In this document: one piece after another, positions 40,747 to 47,293 of the stretch
How the letters are laid out: each line of letters starts with the position of its first letter
Position numbering within the stretch: position 1 is the first letter of the stretch
From: Candidatus Pelagibacter sp.
GTDB lineage: Bacteria; Pseudomonadota; Alphaproteobacteria; Pelagibacterales; Pelagibacteraceae
NCBI GenBank assembly: GCA_028095445.1
Contig: JAOHCJ010000003.1
Span: forward strand, 1-47,293
Length of the DNA stretch: 47,293 nucleotides
Reading direction: 5' to 3'
Notes under the pieces: model-generated
Databases searched by the model: none
Told to the model about the DNA's origin: nothing
Seen by the model: the letters and a program-made list of their open reading frames with translations, nothing else
Made by a program: the position numbers and the translations under genes

Positions 40747-41160
40747 ATGCAGTATTGGTTAATGAAATCTGAGCCAGATGTATGGTCAATTGAACAACAA
40801 GAAAAAGCAGGTGTAAAAGGTGCTCCTTGGGATGGAGTGAGGAACTATCAAGCAGCAAAAAATTTAAGAAATATGAAAAAAGGTGATCTTTGTTTTTTTT
40901 ACCACTCAAATATTGGCAAAGAAATTGTTGGGATAGTTAAGGTCATTAAAGAGGCTTTTTTGGATAAAACTGACAAAGAAGGTAGATTTGTAGCAGTCCA
41001 AGTAAGTTTCAAAGAAAAACTAAAAAAAAGCATAACTCTTGAAGATATTAAAAAGAATAAGAATCTTGGCCATTTAGCACTCATTAAACAAAGTAGATTA
41101 TCTGTTATGCCTATAGACTCTAAAAGCTGGAAATTGCTATATAAGATGAGTAATATTTAA
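40747..41160 (+). CDS. EVE-domain protein
   Basis: A 137-residue single-domain protein of the EVE (PUA-like) family. [15 protein letters not shown] (3-17), [18 protein letters not shown] (26-43), [10 protein letters not shown] and the C-terminal [12 protein letters not shown] are characteristic. EVE domains read modified bases in DNA or RNA (as in THYN1). A GGAG lies 11 bases before the ATG. It directly precedes acs, a neighbour pair that is common in alphaproteobacteria. Confidence 0.92.
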   Translation: MQYWLMKSEPDVWSIEQQEKAGVKGAPWDGVRNYQAAKNLRNMKKGDLCFFYHSNIGKEIVGIVKVIKEAFLDKTDKEGRFVAVQVSFKEKLKKSITLEDIKKNKNLGHLALIKQSRLSVMPIDSKSWKLLYKMSNI

Positions 41161-41165
41161 GAATC

Positions 41166-43235
41166 ATGCCGAAAAAAAAGAAAAGAAAACCAAAATTAAA
41201 AAAAAAGGTTTCTAAGAAAAGAAAACCTAAAGTTAAAAAAAAGGTTTCTAAGAAAAGAAAACCTAAAATTAAAAAAAAGGTTTCTAAGAAAAGTGATGAA
41301 AAAGAGTTAGTTATTAAAACGAGACCGGAATGGGTGAAAAGTGGTCTGGTAAATAAATCTCAGTACCAAAATAAATATAATGAGTCCATTAAGAATAACA
41401 ATGCATTCTGGAAAAAAGAAGGAAAAAGAATTTCATGGATCAAACCATACAAAAAAATCAAAGATGTTAAGTACAGTAGAGATGAAGTAAAAATTAAGTG
41501 GTATGAAGATGGAACTCTCAATGCTTCGGCAAACTGTATTGATAGACATTTAGTAGATAAAAAAGATAAGACTGCAATAATTTGGGTGGGTGATGACCCT
41601 AAAGATACTCAAAAAATTTCTTATAAACAACTACACCAAAAAGTTTCTCAAGCAGCAAATGGTTTAAAAAAACTGGGAGTGCAAAAAGGAGACAGAGTCA
41701 CAATTTATTTAACCATGATTCCTGAGCTAGCTATACTAATGCTTGCTTGCGCAAGAATTGGAGCTGTTCATTCAATAATATTTGGTGGTTTTTCTGCTGA
41801 CTCTATCTCCGGTAGAGTAGTCGATTGTGAATCTGAGTATATAATCACAGCAGATGAAGGTGTAAGAGGTGGTAAAACAATTCCTCTAAAGTCAATCACT
41901 GATGAAGCTTTATTAAATTGTCCTAATGTTAAAAAATGTTTAGTGGTAAAAAGAACTGGTAATTTTGTTGATTGGGTTGAAGGAAGAGATGTTTGGTATC
42001 ACGATCTAATAAAAGATGTTTCTAATCATTGCGATCCTGAAGAAATGAATGCAGAAGATCCCCTATTTATTTTATACACGTCTGGATCTACTGGTAAGCC
42101 TAAAGGTGTATTACACACAACTGGTGGATATATGGTTTATTCTTCAATGACACACCAATATATTTTTAATTATAAACCTAAAGATGTCTACTGGTGTACA
42201 GCAGATATTGGGTGGGTTACTGGACATAGCTATATAATTTACGGTCCACTAGCTAATGGTGCCACAACAGTAATGTTTGAAGGAATTCCTACTTATCCTG
42301 ATAATTCAAGGTGGTGGGAAATAATTGATAAATATAAAGTTAATATTTTTTATACCGCTCCAACAGCAATCAGAGCATTAATGAGGGAAGGTGATGGGCC
42401 TGTCAAAAAAACTTCTAGAAAATCTTTAAAATTACTTGGAACAGTTGGAGAGCCAATAAATCCTGAAGCTTGGATGTGGTATTATAAGACAATTGGCAAC
42501 TCCAATTGTCCAATTGTTGATACATGGTGGCAAACAGAAACTGGCGGTATTTTAATTAGCCCACAGACGGGAGCCATTAACCTTAAGCCTGGGTCAGCAA
42601 CAAAACCATTTTATGGTATCAAGCCTGCAATTATTGATAAAGAAGGTAAAGAAATCAAAGGTGCTGGAGAGGGAAGATTGTGTATTTCTCAATCATGGCC
42701 TGGACAAATGAGAACTGTTTATGGTGATCATCAAAGATTTATAGATACTTACTTTTCTCAGTTTGATGGAAAATATTTTACTGGGGATGGAGCTAAAAGA
42801 GATAAAGATGGATATTACTGGATCACTGGCCGTGTTGACGATGTTATAATTGTTTCAGGTCACAATTTAGGCACCGCTGAAATAGAAAGTGCTTTTGTTG
42901 CTCACGAGAAAGTTGCAGAGGCTGCTGTTGTTGGATACCCCCATGACATAAAAGGCAATGGTTTATACTGTTATGTAACTTTAAACGTTGGAGAAGAGCC
43001 CAACGGTGAGCTTGAAAGAGATTTGAAACTTTGGGTTAGAAAACAAATTGGACCACTTGCAACACCAGACATCATTCATTTTTCACCAGGCCTTCCTAAG
43101 ACAAGATCGGGAAAAATTATGAGAAGGATTCTAAGAAAAATTGCGGCAAATGAACATGATCAATTGGGTGACACAACAACATTAGCTGACCCAAGTGTTG
43201 TTCAAAGTTTAGTTGATAATAGAAAAAATATTTAG
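41166..43235 (+). CDS. acsA: Acetyl-CoA synthetase with Lys-rich repeat N-terminal extension
   Basis: A 689-residue AMP-forming enzyme that makes acetyl-CoA from acetate, ATP and CoA. The body aligns with E. coli Acs from about residue 49. Marks are [18 protein letters not shown], the A3 loop [19 protein letters not shown] (about 302-320), [30 protein letters not shown], and the C-terminal [16 protein letters not shown], whose Lys is the regulatory acetylation site in the family. Residues 1-43 form an extra tail made of three 12-residue Lys-rich repeats; no in-frame ATG follows before the catalytic body. It starts 5 bases after the EVE gene and its stop overlaps that of the next, convergent gene by four bases. 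Confidence 0.95.
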   Translation: MPKKKKRKPKLKKKVSKKRKPKVKKKVSKKRKPKIKKKVSKKSDEKELVIKTRPEWVKSGLVNKSQYQNKYNESIKNNNAFWKKEGKRISWIKPYKKIKDVKYSRDEVKIKWYEDGTLNASANCIDRHLVDKKDKTAIIWVGDDPKDTQKISYKQLHQKVSQAANGLKKLGVQKGDRVTIYLTMIPELAILMLACARIGAVHSIIFGGFSADSISGRVVDCESEYIITADEGVRGGKTIPLKSITDEALLNCPNVKKCLVVKRTGNFVDWVEGRDVWYHDLIKDVSNHCDPEEMNAEDPLFILYTSGSTGKPKGVLHTTGGYMVYSSMTHQYIFNYKPKDVYWCTADIGWVTGHSYIIYGPLANGATTVMFEGIPTYPDNSRWWEIIDKYKVNIFYTAPTAIRALMREGDGPVKKTSRKSLKLLGTVGEPINPEAWMWYYKTIGNSNCPIVDTWWQTETGGILISPQTGAINLKPGSATKPFYGIKPAIIDKEGKEIKGAGEGRLCISQSWPGQMRTVYGDHQRFIDTYFSQFDGKYFTGDGAKRDKDGYYWITGRVDDVIIVSGHNLGTAEIESAFVAHEKVAEAAVVGYPHDIKGNGLYCYVTLNVGEEPNGELERDLKLWVRKQIGPLATPDIIHFSPGLPKTRSGKIMRRILRKIAANEHDQLGDTTTLADPSVVQSLVDNRKNI
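41181..41288 (+). repeat. Three 36-base in-frame tandem repeats in acsA
   Basis: Units 41181-41216, 41217-41252 and 41253-41288 are nearly identical and differ only in the Pro codon and one variable codon. Each encodes KRKPKxKKKVSK, where x is Leu, Val or Ile. The A-rich repeat is prone to slippage, so copy number may vary between strains. Confidence 0.95.
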
Positions 43236-43855
43236 ATTTTTATTAATTTAGCAAACTCATCCTTAATATTATCCCATTTTAATATCATAGAATTTAGAAC
43301 TATCTTTCTATCTAAATTTTTTAGTTCATCAGCTATGGGTGCCCACTCGTACAGTGCTAATGCACTTTCATTAAAAGGCCAAGATTTATAATACGTATTC
43401 CAATCAATTTTTTTTAATCTCTCTGTAAATTTTTCTTTTGCACCCCAAATTATCTCTTCCGGCATTCCATTTACAGCCTCTGAGTTTAAAATTTCCTCAT
43501 AAATATTGTTTGCTTCATCTGTCTTTTTATAATTATAAAAAACATTCAAATATGACAAACTATAAAAAATAAGATCCTGAAGAGCTATAGAATAAATGTT
43601 CCATTTTGCTTTATTAATAGATGCTAAAAATTTTTCATCATCAAAATGTAATACCCATTTTGTTCCCATTCTTGTCTTTAAATAATTATATAGAGTTACC
43701 TGTGATACCCATGCTGATTTTCTCTGAATAAACAATTTAAGATCTTCTGTATTCTTTATTTTCTTCTTTGGAAGTATCCCTTTAAATAAGGCTAATAGAT
43801 AAACCCTAAAATCCTCAAGTTTTACATCTTTAAGTTTAAGTTTATATTTAAGCAT
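43232..43855 (-). CDS. Hypothetical protein, unknown family
   Basis: A 207-residue soluble protein that I do not recognise. It has no signal peptide or membrane helix. Composition is rich in Lys, Trp and Tyr (about ten Trp), with apparent helical segments at 14-30, 92-115 and 118-150. It sits between acs and the symporter pair on the opposite strand, and its stop overlaps the acs stop by four bases. Divergence from the DUF4212 gene leaves a 121-base intergenic region that must hold both promoters. A link to acetate metabolism is only positional. Confidence 0.75.
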   Translation of the reverse strand: MLKYKLKLKDVKLEDFRVYLLALFKGILPKKKIKNTEDLKLFIQRKSAWVSQVTLYNYLKTRMGTKWVLHFDDEKFLASINKAKWNIYSIALQDLIFYSLSYLNVFYNYKKTDEANNIYEEILNSEAVNGMPEEIIWGAKEKFTERLKKIDWNTYYKSWPFNESALALYEWAPIADELKNLDRKIVLNSMILKWDNIKDEFAKLIKI

Positions 43856-43929
43856 GTTTTATCTACTCCTGGTTGTTTTATATTACAAAAAGTTAATTAT
43901 TACACGGTATTTTTGGGGTTTCATTCCAT

Positions 43930-43970
43930 CTCAATTTGAGTATGGTTTCGTTTTTAACCTATAGGGAGAG
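43930..43970 (+). promoter_or_regulatory. Leader of the symporter operon: inverted repeat and strong Shine-Dalgarno
   Basis: The 121-base gap before the DUF4212 gene contains an inverted repeat CTCAATTTGAG (43930-43940) and an AGGGAGAG ribosome site (43963-43970) six bases before the ATG. The ribosome site is strong for this window and implies high expression. The inverted repeat is a candidate operator; a promoter box could not be assigned with confidence. Confidence 0.45.
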
Positions 43971-43976
43971 TAAAAA

Positions 43977-44240
43977 ATGTCAAAACAATCACAACACTGG
44001 GAAAAAACTAGAGGTTTGCTATTCGTTACTTTAGCAATCTGGTTTGTTTTCTCAATCGGCATCTTTTTCTTCGGAGCCGAAATGCAAGCATCTAGCTTCA
44101 AACCTTTTGGGTATCCGCTGTCATATTATATGACATGTCAGGGATCATTATTAGCATTTGTAATTTTGATTTTCTGGTTTGCTGGTAGACAAGAGAAGAT
44201 AGATGAAGAATTTGGTTATACTGAAAGAGAGGATGACTAA
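43977..44240 (+). CDS. DUF4212 small subunit of sodium/solute symporter
   Basis: An 87-residue membrane protein with two helices (about 15-34 and 53-70) of the DUF4212 family. HWEKTRGLLFVTLAIWFVFSI (7-27), FGYPLSYYMTCQGSLLAFV (41-59) and a C-terminal acidic tail EEFGYTEREDD are typical. It is always paired with a VC_2705-type symporter, as here, where its stop overlaps the symporter start by one base (TAATG). It is probably needed for assembly or stability of the carrier. Confidence 0.92.
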   Translation: MSKQSQHWEKTRGLLFVTLAIWFVFSIGIFFFGAEMQASSFKPFGYPLSYYMTCQGSLLAFVILIFWFAGRQEKIDEEFGYTEREDD

Positions 44241-46054
44241 TGATTAAAGGTAAATTTATAGACAATCTACCAAAAGTTTATGGAATCTACACAGGTGGAT
44301 TTTTAGCTTTCATAATCTTAATGGCGATTCTTGAACAAGCAGGAGTATCTGCAAAAGTAATAGGAATTTCTTTTGTAATATTCACAGTTGCTATCTATGC
44401 GATAATCGGTTGGTTATCACGGACACTTCAAGTAGACGCATATTACGTAGCAGGAAGACAAGTTCCTACTGTATTCAACGGAATGGCTACTGCAGCAGAC
44501 TGGATGTCTGGTGCTTCATTCGTTGCAATGGCAGGTGGTATTTACTTCAAGGGCTATGGTTATATGGCGCTTCTAGTTGGATGGACAGGTGGATATGTAC
44601 TTGTGGCTTCTTTGTTGGCACCTTACTTGAGAAAATTTGGCTGTTACACAGTTCCAGATTTTATCGGTACAAGATACGGTGGTAACTTAGCAAGACTATC
44701 TGCGGTATTAGTATTAACAGTAGCTTCATTCACTTATGTGACTGCACAAATTAACGCAACAGGAACTATTGCTTCAGTAGCTCTAGACATTCCTTTTAAA
44801 GTTGCGGTGTATGTTGGATTAGCAAGTATTTTGATGTGTTCAATGCTTGGTGGAATGAGAGCAGTTACATGGACGCAAGTTGCGCAATATATAGTTTTAA
44901 TTATTGCTTACTTACTACCTGTGTTCTGGATCAGTAATAAAATGGGTGCTGGATTCTTCCCACATTTGATGTTGGCAGATGAAGTGGCTAGAATTGCTGA
45001 ATTAGAAGGCCAGTTTGGGTTTGTTAAAAACTCAGCTGCCGACTTAGCTACCGTACCAAAAGGCTTAGCTGGAATAACTAAAGCGCACTCATCAGTTAAC
45101 GGAACAAACTGGGGATTTATTTCTCTAGCAATTTGTATGATGGCAGGAACAGCTTCTTTGCCTCACGTTATGATGAGATACTTTACTACTCCAAGTGTAA
45201 AATCAGCTAGAAGATCAGTAGCATGGTCGCTACTTTTCATCTTCTTGTTATACTCAACTGCGCCAATGTTAGCTACGTTGTCAAAACTATCATTGATTGA
45301 TCCAAACCTTGCGACTGGTATTATTGGTAAATCAATAGCTGATGTTCAGGCAATAGACTGGTATCAAAACTGGAACCAAGCAAATCTGATGTTTGTTAGC
45401 GACTTTAACGGAAATGGAACTCTTGAATTAAACGAGTTTTTCATGGGTGGTAAAGCCGTTGTGTTAGCAACTCCAGAAATTGCTGGATTACCTTATGTAA
45501 TCTCAGGACTAGTTGCTGCCGGAGGTATGGCTGCTGCCATGTCTACAGCTGATGGTTTAGTTCTAGCGATTGCAAATGCTTTATCTCATGACTTGTACTA
45601 CAAGATCATTGATCCAAAAGCAGAAACTGCAAAAAGGCTAATTGTTGCAAGGGTACTACTTGTATTAATTGGTTTTGCTGGAGCGACTATTGCAGCTCTT
45701 GAAATTCAAGGTATCTTAGGTTCAGTGATCTGGGCTTTTGACTTTGCGATGTCAGGATTGTTCTTCCCACTTGTATTAGGTGTATGGTGGAAAAGAGCAA
45801 ACGCACAAGGTGCTGTTGCAGGTATGCTACTAGGTTTAGCAGCTGGTACTTGGTATTTAGTCCATGTACGTACTGGTGGAACTCCAATATGGGGTGTAAC
45901 TCAACTTACATTCGGTATAATTGGATCATTGGTTAGTTTAGTGTCTATGGTTGTTGTTAGTTTACTAACAAAAGCTCCAGATGCAAAAACTATGGCAATG
46001 GTTGATGAAGTTCGTATTCCTAGCGGTAAAACAGTTCTAGGAAAACAACACTAA
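44240..46054 (+). CDS. Sodium:solute symporter (VC_2705/ActP-like), likely acetate carrier
   Basis: A 604-residue carrier of the SSS family with about 13 helices. Marks are DAYYVAGRQVPTVFNGMATAADWMSGASF (split here as DAYYVAGRQVPTVFNG and MATAADWMSGASF, residues 66-94), the sodium-site segment AMSTADGLVLAIANALSHDL near 433-452, and TASLPHVMMRYFTTPS. A loop at 388-399 (DFNGNGTLELNE) fits the EF-hand calcium loop. Position next to acs and the DUF4212 partner suggest acetate or another short carboxylate as substrate, by inference. A hairpin follows the stop. Confidence 0.92.
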   Translation: MIKGKFIDNLPKVYGIYTGGFLAFIILMAILEQAGVSAKVIGISFVIFTVAIYAIIGWLSRTLQVDAYYVAGRQVPTVFNGMATAADWMSGASFVAMAGGIYFKGYGYMALLVGWTGGYVLVASLLAPYLRKFGCYTVPDFIGTRYGGNLARLSAVLVLTVASFTYVTAQINATGTIASVALDIPFKVAVYVGLASILMCSMLGGMRAVTWTQVAQYIVLIIAYLLPVFWISNKMGAGFFPHLMLADEVARIAELEGQFGFVKNSAADLATVPKGLAGITKAHSSVNGTNWGFISLAICMMAGTASLPHVMMRYFTTPSVKSARRSVAWSLLFIFLLYSTAPMLATLSKLSLIDPNLATGIIGKSIADVQAIDWYQNWNQANLMFVSDFNGNGTLELNEFFMGGKAVVLATPEIAGLPYVISGLVAAGGMAAAMSTADGLVLAIANALSHDLYYKIIDPKAETAKRLIVARVLLVLIGFAGATIAALEIQGILGSVIWAFDFAMSGLFFPLVLGVWWKRANAQGAVAGMLLGLAAGTWYLVHVRTGGTPIWGVTQLTFGIIGSLVSLVSMVVVSLLTKAPDAKTMAMVDEVRIPSGKTVLGKQH

Positions 46055-46066
46055 TTAAATTTTTAT

Positions 46067-46092
46067 TAAGGGGCAATTTATTTTGCCCCTTA
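46067..46092 (+). terminator. Hairpin after the symporter gene
   Basis: A perfect 10-bp stem (TAAGGGGCAA paired with TTGCCCCTTA, 6-base loop) starts 13 bases after the symporter stop. No T-tract follows, so it may stabilise the mRNA 3' end or act as a weak terminator. Confidence 0.7.
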
Positions 46093-46127
46093 GTTAAGTT
46101 AAAAAAACAAAATTCCTTTTTATATTT

Positions 46128-46475
46128 ATGCCCGATATTCACCCTATTATTCTTATAATTGATTATATTTTAGGTCTCATTATGTGGACTTTAATTGGAA
46201 GAGTTGCGATGAATATCTTTCAGAGAGAAAATTCAGAATTCTTTTTTATGAAAGCATTTGTAAAATTAACAAACCCTCTAATAAGTCTATTTAAACCATT
46301 AACTCCATCTTTTATTATTCCTTTTCTTGTGCCACTTTATGTAGCTTGGTTCTTCTATATGGTTAGATTTTACCTCATGCCTTATCTATTGGGCTATTCT
46401 GTCATGGGAATGTTATCTTTTCCTCTAGAAAGTGAAATTGCTGCAGAAATTTATCGAATTTTTGGCAAAAATTAA
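46128..46475 (+). CDS. YggT-like membrane protein, second copy
   Basis: A 115-residue protein with two main hydrophobic segments (about 5-28 and 62-88) and the YggT-like connection VKLTNPLISLFKPLTPSF (45-62). It is more divergent than the copy at 34475 and carries an extra C-terminal stretch (GMLSFPLESEIAAEIYRIFGKN). The function is unknown. It stands alone between the symporter hairpin and rpe. Confidence 0.75.
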   Translation: MPDIHPIILIIDYILGLIMWTLIGRVAMNIFQRENSEFFFMKAFVKLTNPLISLFKPLTPSFIIPFLVPLYVAWFFYMVRFYLMPYLLGYSVMGMLSFPLESEIAAEIYRIFGKN

Positions 46476-46518
46476 TTCAAATTAAAAAATAAAATTGATA
46501 CTAGTATTATAGCAATCG

Positions 46519-47178
46519 ATGAAAAATATAAAAATTTCACCCTCAATTTTATCAGCTGATTTTAGTCAATTAGGAAATGAAATAAAAAGACTAGAAGAAG
46601 GAGGAGCAGACATGATCCATGTCGATGTTATGGACGGACATTTTGTTCCTAATTTGACTATAGGTCCTCCTGTCATCAAAGCACTGAGAAAATATACAGT
46701 GTTGCCATTTGATGTTCATTTAATGATATCACCTGTTCATAAGTATATTCAGGATTATGCAGATGCTGGTGCAGACATTATTACAATTCACCCAGAGGCA
46801 ACTGAAAACATAAAAGAGTCTATTAATTTTATAAAAAAATTAAATAAAAAAGTAGGAATTTCATTAAATCCAGAATCAAAATTAAATTTAGTAACGAATT
46901 ATTTGAATGAAGTAGATTTAATTTTGATTATGAGTGTACATCCTGGGTTTGGGGGACAAAAATTTATACCCGAAGTACTTAAAAAAGTTGAAGAACTAAA
47001 AAAAATTAAAGACCAGAAAAAGTTAGACTTTGACATAGAAATAGATGGTGGAATTAATTTTGATAACAATAAGTTAGCTATTGCAGCTGGGGCTAATATA
47101 CTGGTGTCAGGAACAACAATTTTTAAAAATAACAGTGGAAATATTAAAAAAAATATTGATCTTTTAAAATCAAGCTAA
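46519..47178 (+). CDS. rpe: Ribulose-phosphate 3-epimerase
   Basis: A 219-residue TIM-barrel enzyme interconverting ribulose 5-phosphate and xylulose 5-phosphate. Marks are ISPSILSADFSQLG (6-19), HVDVMDGHFVPNLTIGPP (35-52, metal ligands His and Asp), FDVHLMIS (63-70), MSVHPGFGGQKFIPE (138-152) and EIDGGINFDN with the catalytic Asp. The length is normal. Confidence 0.96.
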   Translation: MKNIKISPSILSADFSQLGNEIKRLEEGGADMIHVDVMDGHFVPNLTIGPPVIKALRKYTVLPFDVHLMISPVHKYIQDYADAGADIITIHPEATENIKESINFIKKLNKKVGISLNPESKLNLVTNYLNEVDLILIMSVHPGFGGQKFIPEVLKKVEELKKIKDQKKLDFDIEIDGGINFDNNKLAIAAGANILVSGTTIFKNNSGNIKKNIDLLKSS

Positions 47179-47182
47179 AAAA

Positions 47183-47293
47183 ATGATTTTTAAGAGTTCA
47201 TTTTTATTTTTAAAAAAAAAAGTACGCACTCTTTATTTAAACTCAAAAATTTATGATAACAAAATTTCTTCGTTCAATGATAATAGCTTAAAG
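47183..47293 (+). CDS. Start of a gene cut by the window edge, possibly heparinase II/III-like
   Basis: An open frame begins at ATG 47183, four bases after rpe, and runs off the right edge with 37 codons (MIFKSSFLFLKKKVRTLYLN, then a polar stretch). Too little is present for a domain call. Position after rpe and the YLNSKIYDNKI segment recall the start of a heparinase II/III-family protein found at this place in SAR11-type genomes; this is a weak identification. Confidence 0.45.
   Translation, partial: MIFKSSFLFLKKKVRTLYLNSKIYDNKISSFNDNSLK

Overview
The window looks like a chromosome segment of a streamlined marine alphaproteobacterium, most likely of the SAR11 clade (Pelagibacterales). The evidence is the very low G+C (about 30 % by eye), intergenic gaps mostly under 100 bases, many 1-17 base gene overlaps, almost no paralogy, and a gene set of TRAP transporter, Ccm system I, PagL, IalB-like protein, DUF2794, HspQ and photolyases. 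No rRNA, tRNA, insertion sequence, prophage or CRISPR array was recognised. The assignment rests on gene content and composition only.

Layout. (1) 1-985, minus: an EamA/DMT permease cut by the window edge, preceded by an unannotated 59-residue membrane protein. (2) 975-5499, minus: amidase plus a DctM/DctQ/TakP-like TRAP transporter with a Tat-type binding protein. A canonical terminator hairpin sits after dctP and a perfect 14-base palindrome lies just upstream of the dctP ribosome site. (3) 5611-11460, minus: 2-hydroxyacid/2-oxoacid enzymes: NAD(P) hydroxyacid dehydrogenase, FAD D-lactate-dehydrogenase-like oxidase, aminotransferase and two tandem FMN L-hydroxyacid dehydrogenases. (4) 11471-16132, minus: cytochrome c maturation genes ccmC-D-E-F-G-H followed by a PagL-like lipid A deacylase. 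Between this block and hspQ lies a strand-specific 16-bp RNA-like helix. (5) 16317-21163: hspQ, yciB, DUF2794, a Bax-inhibitor-like protein, a Tas-like aldo/keto reductase, an IalB-like protein and argG. (6) 21168-26810: a DsbA-family gene remnant, two small membrane proteins and two unusual photolyase-family proteins with DUF2256, YqaA, a glutamine amidotransferase and MarC. (7) 26838-33597: an SDR protein without the catalytic Tyr, a PQQ-type sugar dehydrogenase, a 43-residue ORF, a metallo-beta-lactamase-fold hydrolase, and tesA divergent from ybbA-ybbP. (8) 33621-37464, minus: folD, yggT, mscS, hemD, hemC. (9) 37524-46054: tsaD, radical SAM/SPASM, a second tas paralogue, an EVE protein, acetyl-CoA synthetase with a lysine-rich repeat tail, an unknown protein, and a DUF4212/sodium-solute symporter pair. 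(10) 46128-end: a second YggT-like protein, rpe and the start of one more gene.

How the parts may work together. The TRAP system and regions 2-3 read as uptake and oxidation of 2-hydroxy and 2-oxo acids. Enzymes for both stereoisomers pass electrons to flavin, a reductase links to NAD(P)H, and an aminotransferase connects to amino acids. The adjacent Ccm block makes the c-type cytochromes that such flavin dehydrogenases commonly reduce. Acs and the symporter form a likely acetate-uptake unit. The most unusual signals are the repeat tail on Acs, the photolyase with lost Fe-S ligands, the photolyase with reversed domain order, and the RNA-like helix at 16187-16251.
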